Shown: positions 45,221 through 54,247, numbered from the stretch's first letter. The stretch: DNA of 64,000 nucleotides from an uncultured Planctomycetales bacterium (GCA_937982665.1 CALJLD010000048.1:1-64000), one strand, 5' to 3'. The notes: generated by a model not told the origin, from the letters alone. Made by a program: numbers and translations.

Positions 45221-45801
45221 GGTGCTGGCTAATCTGCTATGGGGGGAATGCCCGTTGGGGCTTCTGGCGGTGAAGTTGAGGTTGTGAATCTGCTCTTATG
45301 GTGAGCGCCAGGTTGGCGAATAAGAGCTGGGAGGGATAGCGAATCTGTCGAAATTGCCAAATTCACCACCACAGTCTATCCCAACTTGGCCTCGCCAATC
45401 TACTCCGGAAGAGCAAAGCCACGTGAATCCACAGCGAATAGGAGGCAACGTCCGCCGCCTGTCGCCGATCTCCTCGAAAGGAGATACCACAATTAGGCTC
45501 CTCAAGTTGCGTGACAGCAACAATTTGCGACCACTTTTCGTCAGCAACTCGAAGGCCGGCAGGCACGAACTACTGAATTTCCAGCAATGCGCAACCACCC
45601 TGCCGATTAACTAAACCCCTAACCACGGCTTGAGTTCCGGCGGCGATGCCAAGCAGGATGGAACTGTCTGGCAAACTCACCCGAGAACAAGCCAAAGATC
45701 TCTACTCTGAGCGATTCTGCAACACTCGGCAACTGCACGGTTCCCGGCGTGTTGTGTCTTGATGTACTTGGAGTTCGCCCGGTTCCCAGAGTTCTCGCGC
45801 A
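45221..45801. other. 581-bp gene-free stretch between ribD and gspE
   Basis: Both flanking genes are on the - strand, so this contains the gspE promoter region and the ribD 3' end. Frames here (for example 45296-45598 on the -) show no protein-like pattern or ribosome site. No terminator with a proper T tract was seen. Confidence 0.5.
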
Positions 45802-46938
45802 TTATCGCACAATTCGGCCATGCACGTAGAAATCCGCAGGGCCGACTTGTTGCCATTTGGGGGCATCGATCCTTGGGGCTCCCGCGATCTTCCCTTCGCC
45901 CCGCCCGGCAATTGCCGCGGTCGCTTCCCCACCTCCCAGGATTTGCGGCCCCACAAAAACGTGGGCTTCATCGATTAAATCCGCATCGCGAAGAGTGCCC
46001 AGCACTTCGCCACCGCCTTCAACCAGCACATTGGTCATCCGTCGCCGACCCAATTCTTCCAAGAGTTGCTGTACGAATTCTTCGCCACCAGCACCCGCCG
46101 ACGACTGCCAAACCTCAACTCCTTGTGCCTGGAGTTTCTTGATCGCAGCGGCCGGGGCATCCGCGGTGGCGGCCACCAAAACTGGCCGTTCACCGGCGGT
46201 TTGGACAAGTTGCGATTCCAATGGCAACTGGGCTTGGGAATCAAGAACAATCCGCGTGGCCACACGAGGAGGCCAATTCCGCAATTCTTCATCTGAAACG
46301 TCGGCGTCTTCCGGCCGCGCAGTAAGGCTTGGATCATCGGCCACAGCCGTCCCGCGACCGACCAGGATTGCATCCACCCGGCCCCGCAGCCGATGCACAA
46401 TGCTTCGCGAAGCCGGCGACGAAATCCACTTGCTGTCCCCGGTATGAGTCGCAATCTTGCCGTCCAGCGTCATGGCCCACTTGCCAATCACCCACGGCCG
46501 CTGCTTTTCGACCAGCATCAGATAGGGTGCCAGGATGTCGCGAGCTTCATCGATGCAAACAGCATCTCCAATTTCAATCCCGGCTTTCCGCAATTCGCGA
46601 CGTCCGCCGCCTTGCACCTCGGGGAAAGGATCGCCCACGGCAACCACGATCCTGCCGACGCCTGCCGCGATGATCGCTTGCGTACATGGCGGAGTCTTGC
46701 CCTGATGGCAACATGGCTCCAGCGTGACGTACATGGTGGCCCCCCGGGCTTTGTCGCCGGCAATAGCCAACGCCTCAATCTCGGCATGCGGACCACCGTA
46801 TCTGCGGTGCCAGCCAATCCCGACCACATCCGCATCATGAGCGATGACGCAGCCAAACATCGGGTTCGGCTCAACGTAGACTTCACATCGCAATGCGAGT
46901 TCGATGGCTTGTGGCATGTGGTAAGAGTCGAGCGACAT
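45802..46938 (-). CDS. ribD: Bifunctional riboflavin biosynthesis deaminase/reductase RibD
   Basis: A 378-residue cytoplasmic enzyme for two riboflavin steps: deamination of the diaminopyrimidinone phosphate, then reduction of the ribosyl chain with NADPH. The deaminase domain (1-150) has HAE at 51-53 and PCCHQGKTPPC at 75-85 as zinc ligands. The reductase domain has KWAMTLDGKIATHTGDSKWI, DAILVGRGTAVADDPSLTAR and VEGGGEVLGTL. Length is standard. It is the last gene of a - strand run behind the SMR gene. No FMN riboswitch was recognised upstream (only about 100 bp separate it from the SMR gene). Confidence 0.95.
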   Translation of the reverse strand: MSLDSYHMPQAIELALRCEVYVEPNPMFGCVIAHDADVVGIGWHRRYGGPHAEIEALAIAGDKARGATMYVTLEPCCHQGKTPPCTQAIIAAGVGRIVVAVGDPFPEVQGGGRRELRKAGIEIGDAVCIDEARDILAPYLMLVEKQRPWVIGKWAMTLDGKIATHTGDSKWISSPASRSIVHRLRGRVDAILVGRGTAVADDPSLTARPEDADVSDEELRNWPPRVATRIVLDSQAQLPLESQLVQTAGERPVLVAATADAPAAAIKKLQAQGVEVWQSSAGAGGEEFVQQLLEELGRRRMTNVLVEGGGEVLGTLRDADLIDEAHVFVGPQILGGGEATAAIAGRGEGKIAGAPRIDAPKWQQVGPADFYVHGRIVR

Positions 46939-47039
46939 CGGACCGGCTCAAAGGCAGCTCAGGATCAGCGGGTGGAGAATAGAGTATCCGCCGGAGTCCT
47001 TACGCCCTCAACCTGCGAAACAGAGTTTGGCGTGGGAAG

Positions 47040-47420
47040 TCAGCCTTGATCCTCGGACAATTGCTGGGCTTCCGTGGCACTGTTTGCGTCGCCGCTGCTC
47101 CATTTCAGTCCAACGATGGCAATCAACAGGAAGATAAGGAACAGAGACTTTCCAAGCGTCACTCGCTCCTGAAACAACAGAACGCCAAGAATCGCGGTTC
47201 CCGCCGCGCCGATTCCAACCCAGACAGCGTAGGCCGTGCCGATGGGAATTCCGCGAACCGCCACGGCCAGCAAAACCATGCTCACGACCAACGCGACAGC
47301 CGTCCAAACGCTTGGCCAGAAGCGCGTAAAGCCGTCCGTTGACTTGAGGCCGATCGCCCAACCGGTCTCAAACAATCCGGCGACGATGAGCAGCAGCCAG
47401 CATGTGTTGGCAGAAGGCAT
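47040..47420 (-). CDS. SMR-family multidrug/guanidinium exporter (SugE/Gdx-like)
   Basis: A 126-residue four-helix transporter that works as an antiparallel dimer coupled to protons. The essential Glu is E18 in AGLFETGWAIGLK. The GxxExxWAxxLK context is closer to the SugE/Gdx guanidinium branch than to EmrE. Helix 3 carries GTAYAVWVGIGAAGTAILG, the standard SMR signature. The C-terminal tail extends about 20 residues past helix 4. There is no room for a guanidine riboswitch: the upstream gene stops only 33 bp away. Substrate uncertain. Confidence 0.88.
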   Translation of the reverse strand: MPSANTCWLLLIVAGLFETGWAIGLKSTDGFTRFWPSVWTAVALVVSMVLLAVAVRGIPIGTAYAVWVGIGAAGTAILGVLLFQERVTLGKSLFLIFLLIAIVGLKWSSGDANSATEAQQLSEDQG

Positions 47421-47453
47421 GATTCGCTGCTGACTGCGGAGGAAGGACTTTCA

Positions 47454-48347
47454 CTATTTGCCAAACAAGTCGCGCGGACCAAAGCAATTCCACTGCGACA
47501 AATCCCGTTCACCATCAATTCGAGAATGCTGCACCGTGACTCCCGGGAGCGCTATTCGAATTTGTTCGACAGCGTTGGGCGGCAAGTCGGAATAGCCCAA
47601 ATGCAGCAACTCAAGCTTGTCCAGGTGTCGGCAAAGTTGAACGATGTGAGGTGCATCGAGTCCGCTCGCAAACCAGCGAATCCGCCTCACGCTTGTGTTG
47701 TGACTGAGTCGAGAATCGGCCAACGCCTTGAGCACCTCAGGCTGCACGCCACCGAGCACCACATCGCGCAGACTGTTGCTTCTTAACAAGCTCAGCAAAC
47801 CGAAGACTGAGACATTCTCAGCGCTACCGAGATACAAACGTTGCATTGCCGGCAAGCCACCAAGCGCCGCGCAAGTGCGGTCCGAAATCTGCGGAGTCAT
47901 CAGCGAGACTTCGCGCAGCGTCTTCATCTGTCCCAGCAGCGCCAAACCGCGAGGTGAAATGGAGGTGTCTGGCGAAATCCAAATCTCTTGAAGGTCAGGC
48001 AGCCCGATCAACATCCGCAACGATTCGTCCGCGATCCTGGGCGAATAAAGCGACACGCTGCGAACGTTGCCGATTTCATGCAGAAGATGCAGATCGGCAT
48101 CGATCCCGCACCATTCATCGCCGATGCGGACTCCGTTGCCCGGCAGGATTCGTTCCGGGTGTTTGATGAGTGCTTTCAGTTCCGGGTCGCTTTCGATTTC
48201 TTCGCGATCGTTGCGTATTGAGCCGCCCCAATTCTCGAACATGATCTTGGCGCGGTCGCTTCTTACTTCCGTGATGTAAGGCAGAATCGCCAGGCCAGCT
48301 AAGGCGTTGACCGCACAGAGGACGCAAACGTTGGGACGCTGCAACAT
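47454..48347 (-). CDS. Exported leucine-rich-repeat-like protein
   Basis: A 297-residue protein. The ATG at 48347 has AAGGAG five bases upstream; a longer frame to 48398 is less likely. The N-terminus is hydrophobic (VCVLCAVNALAGLAILPYI), acting as a signal or anchor. From about residue 95 there are irregular repeats of roughly 22-25 residues of ribonuclease-inhibitor type (LRMLIGLPDLQEIWIS, LALLGQMKTLREVSLM, AALGGLPAMQRLYLG). No catalytic domain. It is probably a protein-binding envelope protein; similar short LRR proteins are common in planctomycetes. Confidence 0.74.
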   Translation of the reverse strand: MLQRPNVCVLCAVNALAGLAILPYITEVRSDRAKIMFENWGGSIRNDREEIESDPELKALIKHPERILPGNGVRIGDEWCGIDADLHLLHEIGNVRSVSLYSPRIADESLRMLIGLPDLQEIWISPDTSISPRGLALLGQMKTLREVSLMTPQISDRTCAALGGLPAMQRLYLGSAENVSVFGLLSLLRSNSLRDVVLGGVQPEVLKALADSRLSHNTSVRRIRWFASGLDAPHIVQLCRHLDKLELLHLGYSDLPPNAVEQIRIALPGVTVQHSRIDGERDLSQWNCFGPRDLFGK

Positions 48348-48398
48348 GCCTGCTCCTTTGGGGTTGGCTGAACGCACAAACGGCGAAGTGCATTCCAA

Positions 48399-49220
48399 CT
48401 ACTTGCGCACCTTCTCTTGATAGGTGTCAAAATCCACACCACGGAAATCCTTCATCCAGAATTCGATCTCATCGATCTTAGTGCGGTCTTTGGCACTGAG
48501 CTGCTCGCGGATTTCGTGCTGACTGCGGACTCTGGACTTCTGAGGGCTGTTCGGCACCGGCTGTTCGCGTTCGACTCGCATCGGAACCATGTCGTGTTGG
48601 TGCAGCCAGGTGTTGACCGGCATGCGGGCGAAACCCCAAGGATTCTGAATGGCTGAGAGCCGTGTGGTGAAATCCAGATACCGCGACAGCTTTTGGCGAA
48701 TGTCTTCATCCGCAGGCTTGATGACGGAAATCTTGTAGGTCACACGCGGATCGGCAAATTGAACGACTTTGGAATCGCCGTCGCCGGTGATGTTGTAGGC
48801 AGGCTGCAGCAGAAACGCGGCCAGCTCTTTTGAGCGCGCGTCGCCCTTTTGAACTTGTTCATTGAGCATGAGTTTCTTCTGACCCAACCGCCATTCCATG
48901 CCGGCAAAGTCCAGCGTGGTTTTTTGCTGGATCCTTGCATCCAGCAGGACGAGCTTGCGGTTCACGAAATCAATGACCAACGCCCTTTGCTCTTCCCAGT
49001 CATAGACAGAATCGCCCACAAGGATGGTTGTGTGCACTTCAACCGGTTCCCGTGCGGCATCGACATAGACCATCGTTTCGTAGGCGAAGTCCCCGGCAAC
49101 GGACACGGAGGGAGCCATGCCCAGAGTCAAAGTCGCGGCGAGCGCGATCTTTGACAACCGGCCTGTCGACGATCGCGCTTGTTCTTGCTTCCGTATGAGC
49201 TGTTGATTGATTTGCGGCAT
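48399..49220 (-). CDS. Secreted protein of unknown function
   Basis: A 273-residue exported protein. GGAAGGAA precedes the ATG and the signal peptide is long (basic start, core KIALAATLTLGMAPSVSVAG). The mature part alternates beta-like segments (TTILVGDSVYDWEEQRALVI) with charged helices and ends in a Lys/Asp-rich helix (KIDEIEFWMKDFRGVDF). Not recognised. It sits 51 bases upstream of the LRR gene and 86 bases downstream of fliM, so it may be in one transcript. Confidence 0.68.
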   Translation of the reverse strand: MPQINQQLIRKQEQARSSTGRLSKIALAATLTLGMAPSVSVAGDFAYETMVYVDAAREPVEVHTTILVGDSVYDWEEQRALVIDFVNRKLVLLDARIQQKTTLDFAGMEWRLGQKKLMLNEQVQKGDARSKELAAFLLQPAYNITGDGDSKVVQFADPRVTYKISVIKPADEDIRQKLSRYLDFTTRLSAIQNPWGFARMPVNTWLHQHDMVPMRVEREQPVPNSPQKSRVRSQHEIREQLSAKDRTKIDEIEFWMKDFRGVDFDTYQEKVRK

Positions 49221-49305
49221 GGATTCCTTCCACTACAAGCGATTTCAATCCGGTTCGTACTGTGCTCTGTTTCTCTTGCTCGACGTTGCTATTGCCCGGC
49301 GTTGG

Positions 49306-50343
49306 TTATTCGTCGGCAACTGGCTTGGGAGGCGGCGTGACCACTTCGTCAACTAAGATGGCTTTGTGCCCTTTGTACGCTCCCGGCCTGGCCAGGAATC
49401 GATCGACTCCGGCAACGCGCACAATCAGCGGGCGATGACAATCATGCTCGGTCGTTATCACGTCTCCGATGCGGAGGTTGATCAAGTCGCCGGTTGAAAT
49501 GACAGTCGAGGCAAGCTCGGCAACCATCTCCACGGTGGCTCGATTCAGATTCTGTGTCGTCCGGCGAATATCTTCACCAGTGGCCGCTCGGCGGCTGTAA
49601 CTTGTCCAGCTGTTTGCCGAGAGCTTTCCGCCGATGCGCTCAATGCTGTTAAACGGAATGCAAAGGTTGAACATTCCGCGGACGTCGGTGATCGCCAACT
49701 CAAAAGTGATCAGCACGACAACTTCGTTCGGCGGAACAACCTGAACAAGTTGCGGGTTGCTTTCCACGCGGACCACTTGCAGGTCCAAGTCCACAACGTT
49801 TTCCCAAGCCTTGCGAAGTTCGGCGGTGAACAATTGCGTAATCCGGCCGACGATTCGCAGTTCGATCTCTGTCAACGGGCGACGTGAAGGTGTATTGGTT
49901 TCCTTGCCGCCACCGAGCAACCGGTCAATGACCGGGTACAGGACGATGGGGCTGATATCCAGAATGAAGTGCCCTTCAAGCGGATTGGCTTGAATCAGGT
50001 TGAAGCAGGTTGGGTTCTCCAGCCCAAAGACAAACTCACTGTAAGTCAGCTGATCAACGCTGGTGAGCTTGACCTCGACGATACTTCGCAGCAGCGCCGA
50101 GAGCGCGGCCCCGTAGTTGCGGCCAAAGCCCTCGTGCAGCGTTTGCAACGCTCGCATCTGATCCTTGCCGACGCGCTCCGGTCGCCGGAAGTCGTACGGC
50201 GTCACGCGCTCGCGTGGTTTGGGCGGCGGCTTGGGTGGCGGAGGCGGCTCCGGCTCTGGCGCAAGGGCGGGCGCATCCCCGGAATCGAGGGCGCTGAGCA
50301 GGCTTTGAACCTCGTCCTGGCTGAGAACTTCCTCTTCCGACAT
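49306..50343 (-). CDS. fliM: Flagellar motor switch protein FliM
   Basis: A 345-residue C-ring protein that binds phosphorylated CheY and sets rotation direction. The ATG at 50343 begins with the CheY-binding motif MSEEEVLSQDEVQSLLSAL; a longer frame to 50388 lacks sense. A Pro/Lys linker (PPPPPKPPPKPRE) separates it from the middle domain (DFRRPERVGKDQMRALQTLH; ALLRSIVEVKLTSVDQLTY). The C-terminal FliN-like domain is present (GDLINLRIGDVITTEHDC, FLARPGAYKGHKAI). Length is typical. No other flagellar gene is in the window. Confidence 0.93.
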   Translation of the reverse strand: MSEEEVLSQDEVQSLLSALDSGDAPALAPEPEPPPPPKPPPKPRERVTPYDFRRPERVGKDQMRALQTLHEGFGRNYGAALSALLRSIVEVKLTSVDQLTYSEFVFGLENPTCFNLIQANPLEGHFILDISPIVLYPVIDRLLGGGKETNTPSRRPLTEIELRIVGRITQLFTAELRKAWENVVDLDLQVVRVESNPQLVQVVPPNEVVVLITFELAITDVRGMFNLCIPFNSIERIGGKLSANSWTSYSRRAATGEDIRRTTQNLNRATVEMVAELASTVISTGDLINLRIGDVITTEHDCHRPLIVRVAGVDRFLARPGAYKGHKAILVDEVVTPPPKPVADE

Positions 50344-50637
50344 TTGCCGATTCCACGAAGCATTCCTACACCCTGCCGACCCAGGCACCCCGCCACGGTG
50401 CTATCGCAGGGCGGGGGAGTTTCGCGGAATCGCTGAATAAGGTCAACGTCGGCATGTCGTACTTGCCAGGCTGCAAATTGCGCAAATTACGCCGTTTCAC
50501 TCAATTCCGAAAATCGACGCCAAGTCTGTAACGTTCTCTGCCAGCTTTCGCTTGTCATCGCAGAGGCGAATGGTTTTTCGCCGGTAATCCACACAATCCA
50601 AGCGAGCCAAGATGCTCGCCCTGCTAGGAGTTTCGTG

Positions 50638-51915
50638 ATGAGAACGTTCACTCGCAATTCATTGCTGATGGCCGCTGTTGTTGCGGTTGTCGCCCTCAAT
50701 CTCCCACAAGCCAACGCACAAAGCTGCCAAACCGGCGGCGGATACTATCGTGCCTATCGCCCAGTCGTTCACCAGCAACTCTTGGTCCAGCCGCAAGTTG
50801 TGGCGCCAGTTGATCCTGGGATGCAACTGATCGATCTCCGACTTGTTGATCCTGGCTTGCCAGGTCAGGCCGGTCCGAAGATTCGCATTGTCTTCCAGAA
50901 TGCCAGCCCAGTGGCTGTGAGTGCTCCTTTTGACGTCGTACTGGCTGCGGCGATTGATGACAAATTTGCCCCGACGCTGCCCATCGCTGGCCAACGCGTC
51001 ACGGAGATCGTCCCCGGCCAGACGGCTGTTGTTGATCTGCGATTGCCACCGCAGTCGTTGGAAATGGGCGCTCCCGCCGCACCGTTCCAGAATCTGCTTG
51101 TCATGATCTCCCAGGCGAAAGACCTGCAAGGCAACCCACAGCTGCAAACGCTTGCCGTGCTGCCCCGCGTGAATCTTCGCCTTGTTGATATGCGAATTGA
51201 CCCGGCCGTAAAGCCCATCGCCCCCGCTGGTGCCGTGATTACCCTGACTGGCGAAGGCTTTGGTGCCGAACCAGGTTTGGTTCACTTGGACTTGGGCAGC
51301 TTGAAGCTCGCTGGCGAAGTTGTGAACTGGACGCCCCAAGCGGTTCAGGTTCGCTTGCCGGCCCTGGCCTTGGCTCAAGCCGCTCCCGCACAGGTGACTT
51401 TGATTCGTGCCGACAAGGCTATCGCCGGCATGGCTCTGCAAGTTACGCCTGCCGCCGCTGTGGTTGAGCAAGGCGTTCAAGTTCAAGTCCAGACCGGCGT
51501 CGCTGCGGCAGCCGCTCCCGTTGCCGGTGCACCGGCTGCACAAGGTGGTCCTCAACAAGCTGGACCGCAACAAGCCGGACCACAGGGTCCGCCGCAGGGA
51601 TTCAATCCTCAACAAGCCGGACCGCAAGGTCCCGTTCAAGGCGGCCCGCAACAAGCTGGACCGCAAGGTCCGCCGCAGGGCTTCAATCCGCAACAACAGG
51701 GATTTAATCCTCAGCAAGCCGGACCCCAAGGCCCCGTGCAAGGCGGTCAAGGTCCCGTCCAGGGCTTTGGTCCTCAGCAAGGGCCAGTGCAAGGATTCAA
51801 CCCGCAACAAGGCGCTCCCCAACAGGGTCAAGGCCAAGCGGGTCAAGCTCAGACGGCTCCGCCGCAACAACTTCCCGGATTAGGTTTGCTGCAAGGCCAG
51901 GGGCCAGTGCGGTAA
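50638..51915 (+). CDS. Exported IPT/TIG-like protein with a long PGQ-repeat tail
   Basis: A 425-residue secreted protein. The ATG at 50638 has GGAG upstream; a GTG one codon earlier is in frame. The signal peptide ends near ANAQSC. Residues 60-165 form a beta-rich domain and 175-265 an IPT/TIG-like fold (GAVITLTGEGFGAEPGLVHL, AVQVRLPALALAQAAPAQV). Residues about 300-415 are a repeat tail built from QQAGPQGP, PVQGG and QGFNPQQ units. Such tails suit surface anchoring or wall contact, but function is unknown. It ends at a strong terminator. Confidence 0.75.
   Translation: MRTFTRNSLLMAAVVAVVALNLPQANAQSCQTGGGYYRAYRPVVHQQLLVQPQVVAPVDPGMQLIDLRLVDPGLPGQAGPKIRIVFQNASPVAVSAPFDVVLAAAIDDKFAPTLPIAGQRVTEIVPGQTAVVDLRLPPQSLEMGAPAAPFQNLLVMISQAKDLQGNPQLQTLAVLPRVNLRLVDMRIDPAVKPIAPAGAVITLTGEGFGAEPGLVHLDLGSLKLAGEVVNWTPQAVQVRLPALALAQAAPAQVTLIRADKAIAGMALQVTPAAAVVEQGVQVQVQTGVAAAAAPVAGAPAAQGGPQQAGPQQAGPQGPPQGFNPQQAGPQGPVQGGPQQAGPQGPPQGFNPQQQGFNPQQAGPQGPVQGGQGPVQGFGPQQGPVQGFNPQQGAPQQGQGQAGQAQTAPPQQLPGLGLLQGQGPVR
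51540..51860 (+). repeat. Tandem Pro-Gly-Gln coding repeats
   Basis: The DNA repeats units like caacaagccggaccgcaagg and cagggcttcaatccgcaaca with small changes, coding for QQAGPQG and QGFNPQ peptides. Unit number probably varies between strains through slippage. Confidence 0.8.
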
Positions 51916-51945
51916 TGCATTAAGATCGCGAAGTTCCTCAACGCG

Positions 51946-51987
51946 AAAGCGAGGTCGAAGCAATGCTTCGGCCTCGCTTTGTTTTTT
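51946..51987 (+). terminator. Intrinsic terminator of the PGQ-repeat gene
   Basis: Arms 51946-51960 and 51966-51980 make a 15-bp stem (aaagcgaggtcgaag against cttcggcctcgcttt, one G-T wobble) with loop caatg, followed by tttgtttttt. Confidence 0.93.
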
Positions 51988-52133
51988 ACGCTTTTCGCGA
52001 AACTACCGAATGGAAAAACTGCAAGCTAAGATGAATCCTGAGCTTCCTTGACAACCGGCCTGCTTTCCTGCCAGCGCCATTGCTTAGCCCGATTTGTTCC
52101 ATCGACAGTTTTCAAACAGCGAAGCCAATACAC

Positions 52134-53234
52134 ATGCGCAACTGCGTCTTTGCTAGGCCTAACTTGTTGGCCGTTTTACTCGCATTTCTGTGGCTATCGA
52201 TTGGGGAGAAGCCCATCCATGGTCAACAAGAACGGCCGCAAGATGCCTTTGGCGAATGGCGCGAGACGACCGACGTGGCCAGCCTTGGTTGGTCAAGAGA
52301 ACGTCTTCGCGACTTAAGCGAGTATGTCGATTCGATCGGCTCTGCGAGTGTGTTGATTGTCACTCAGAACAAAGTCGTTTTTTCGCACGGCGACCTGACG
52401 AAGCCCTACCGAGCCCATTCGATTCGCAAGAGTTTTCTGTCCGCATTGATCGGGATTGCTATCGACGAAGGCAAGATTGATCTCGCCGGTACGCTGACCG
52501 ATCTGGAGATCGGAGAAAAGACTCCGCTCACGGATGCAGAAGGTCTGGCGATGGTGGCCGACTTGCTCAAGGCGCGCTCTGGCGTGTATCTGCCTGCGGC
52601 ATCTGAAACGAAAGAGATAGTCGCCGGACGGCCCCAGCGACATCAATACTCGCCAGGAGAACACTGGTTCTACAACAACTGGGATTTTAATGCCCTGGGC
52701 ACCATCTATCGTCGCCAGATGGATGAGGACATCTTCGTAGCGGTTGAATCCAGAATTGCCAAACCGATCGAAATGCAAGACTTCGATCTGGAGCATACTC
52801 GATATCAACTTGAGGATGTCTCGCAGCATCCCTCTTACAAGTTTCGTATTTCAACGCGAGACCTTGCTCGATTTGGGCTCTTGTATCTGAACAAGGGAAA
52901 GTGGAGCGGTGAAGAAGTCATTCCAGCCAAGTGGGTCGAAGAGAGTACACAGGTGCATTCTTTGACCGGAAGCAGCGGAACGAAAAGCGGCTACGGAATG
53001 ATGTGGTGGGTGAATGCCGACCGTGATTCCCAGATTCCGCTTGAGCAGGGAGCCTTCACGGCCAGCGGAACGGGCGGGCAGCGCTTAACGGTATTACCCA
53101 GCCTGGAAACCGTCATCGTGCATCGCGTTGATACTGACGATAAGGACGGTCCACGCGTGGGAACTTCTGGCTACCATCGGTTCTTGTCGCGCGTCATGGC
53201 CGCGAGAAGCACAGCCGTCGACCAAGACCCATAG
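52134..53234 (+). CDS. Secreted serine hydrolase of the class C beta-lactamase/DD-peptidase family
   Basis: A 366-residue exported enzyme. The ATG at 52134 opens a signal peptide (LLAVLLAFLWLSI, cleavage near IHGQQ); a TTG at 52080 is less likely. The nucleophile motif SxxK is at S96-K99 (HSIRKSF), the second motif is YNN at 180, and a distal GSSGTKSGYGMMWWVN segment replaces the usual KTG region. Family members cut D-Ala peptides, esters or beta-lactams; true beta-lactamase activity cannot be assumed. It stands alone between two terminators. Confidence 0.86.
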   Translation: MRNCVFARPNLLAVLLAFLWLSIGEKPIHGQQERPQDAFGEWRETTDVASLGWSRERLRDLSEYVDSIGSASVLIVTQNKVVFSHGDLTKPYRAHSIRKSFLSALIGIAIDEGKIDLAGTLTDLEIGEKTPLTDAEGLAMVADLLKARSGVYLPAASETKEIVAGRPQRHQYSPGEHWFYNNWDFNALGTIYRRQMDEDIFVAVESRIAKPIEMQDFDLEHTRYQLEDVSQHPSYKFRISTRDLARFGLLYLNKGKWSGEEVIPAKWVEESTQVHSLTGSSGTKSGYGMMWWVNADRDSQIPLEQGAFTASGTGGQRLTVLPSLETVIVHRVDTDDKDGPRVGTSGYHRFLSRVMAARSTAVDQDP

Positions 53235-53243
53235 TGTGTGGCG

Positions 53244-53283
53244 CAAAAAAAACACGGCCGCCAACTCAAAGTCAGCGGCCGTG
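53244..53283 (-). terminator. Intrinsic terminator of the Flp pilin gene
   Basis: Arms cacggccgc (53253-53261) and gcggccgtg (53275-53283) form a 9-bp stem. On the - strand it is followed by eight T (53252-53245). It lies 29 bases after the pilin stop codon. Confidence 0.9.
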
Positions 53284-53311
53284 GAAATGGCTGGATCAAA
53301 AGCCCGCGATC

Positions 53312-53500
53312 TTAGCTTCCGCTGCCAAAAGTTGTGGCATTAAGATCGGTGTCGATGTCGCCCCAAAGACCACCGGTCTCCGAGCCCATCGCGCCAATGG
53401 CTCCAATGATAACCATCAAGATCAAGGCCAACAGCACTGCGTATTCAACGGCTGTCGGCCCGTCATCATCCCAAAGAAGTCGGTACAAGAAGCGGCGCAT
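53312..53500 (-). CDS. Flp-family type IVb pilin
   Basis: A 62-residue pilin precursor. It has a short basic leader (MRRFLYRLLWDDDG), a prepilin cleavage site after the Gly, then PTAVEYAVLLALILMVIIGA, matching the Flp motif (ATAVEYGL with the conserved Glu-Tyr). The mature part is about 48 residues, normal for Flp. No tad, cpa or rcp genes are nearby, so assembly would depend on a Tad system elsewhere. Its own terminator follows. Confidence 0.9.
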   Translation of the reverse strand: MRRFLYRLLWDDDGPTAVEYAVLLALILMVIIGAIGAMGSETGGLWGDIDTDLNATTFGSGS

Positions 53501-53746
53501 GGGTCTCTCTCTAACACGTGAAAAGGAAACGCGGCGAACAAGAGGGGGGTGCCGCGGTTGGCGGACCGAGTCTTCGGGACATACAACGCTAGGTCACGAT
53601 CTTGCCGGGGTCAAACTGCCAATGATCTTGCAAAGCGTACCACCCCATCCGCAAACACAATCGCGCTTATCGTGATGATGCACAACAGCTTGCCATCCAA
53701 ATGTCACGCTGGGTGTTGCCCTTTGGCAACATCTCATGATTACGGT

Positions 53747-54247
53747 CTAGTCCTTTGCCTTGGACTTGTCGGGGAGTTCCGAGGTGCAGTGCGGACAGCG
53801 CGTCGCCTGATAGTCGATTGTTGAGCGGCAATACTTGCACTTCTTGTTGGAAGGCTGCTCGTCTCCGTCAGCATCGCCAAACCGTTCGTCCAGTTCAGAT
53901 TCGACTCGATTAATGAAGCGGACAATCAAGAACATCGCAAATGCGACGAGCAACAACGCGATCATGTTGTTGATAAAGATGCCGTAGTTGAGCGTCACGG
54001 CTCCAGATTCCTGAGCCGCTGCCAAAGTGCCGTTGGCGGGCTGACTGGCCCCCTCTTTGAGAATGACGAACTTGTCGCCAAAGTCGCTTTGCCCCATCAG
54101 CAGCCCAATGGGAGGCATGATAATATCGTTCACCAATGACTTGGCGACCGTGCTGAACGCGGCGCCGACGGTAAATCCAATCGCCAGATCGATCAGATTT
54201 CCGCGGAGCATAAACTTCTTAAACGCTTCCAGGGTTTTGAGTTTCAT
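53747..54247 (-). CDS. mscL: Large-conductance mechanosensitive channel MscL with C-terminal zinc ribbon
   Basis: A 166-residue inner-membrane pore that opens under membrane tension and releases solutes during osmotic downshock. The N-terminal amphipathic helix and TM1 are typical (FKKFMLRGNLIDLAIGFTVG, AAFSTVAKSLVNDIIMPPIG). TM2 is INNMIALLLVAFAMFLIVRF. The usual C-terminal helix region is followed by a zinc-ribbon-like tail with C137, C140, C151 and C154 (CKYCRSTIDY, then RCPHCTSEL). The tail could respond to metal or bind a partner. Confidence 0.94.
   Translation of the reverse strand: MKLKTLEAFKKFMLRGNLIDLAIGFTVGAAFSTVAKSLVNDIIMPPIGLLMGQSDFGDKFVILKEGASQPANGTLAAAQESGAVTLNYGIFINNMIALLLVAFAMFLIVRFINRVESELDERFGDADGDEQPSNKKCKYCRSTIDYQATRCPHCTSELPDKSKAKD

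Noticed and set aside
45296..45598. 100-codon - strand frame in the ribD-gspE gap
   Set aside because: No ribosome site, random-looking composition and no motif.
47421..47453. Guanidine riboswitch upstream of the SMR gene
   Set aside because: Only 33 bp lie between the genes, too short for any known guanidine aptamer.
53715..53730. Hairpin gttgcc-cttt-ggcaac downstream of mscL
   Set aside because: Only a 6-bp stem and no T tract on the relevant strand, so not called as a terminator.
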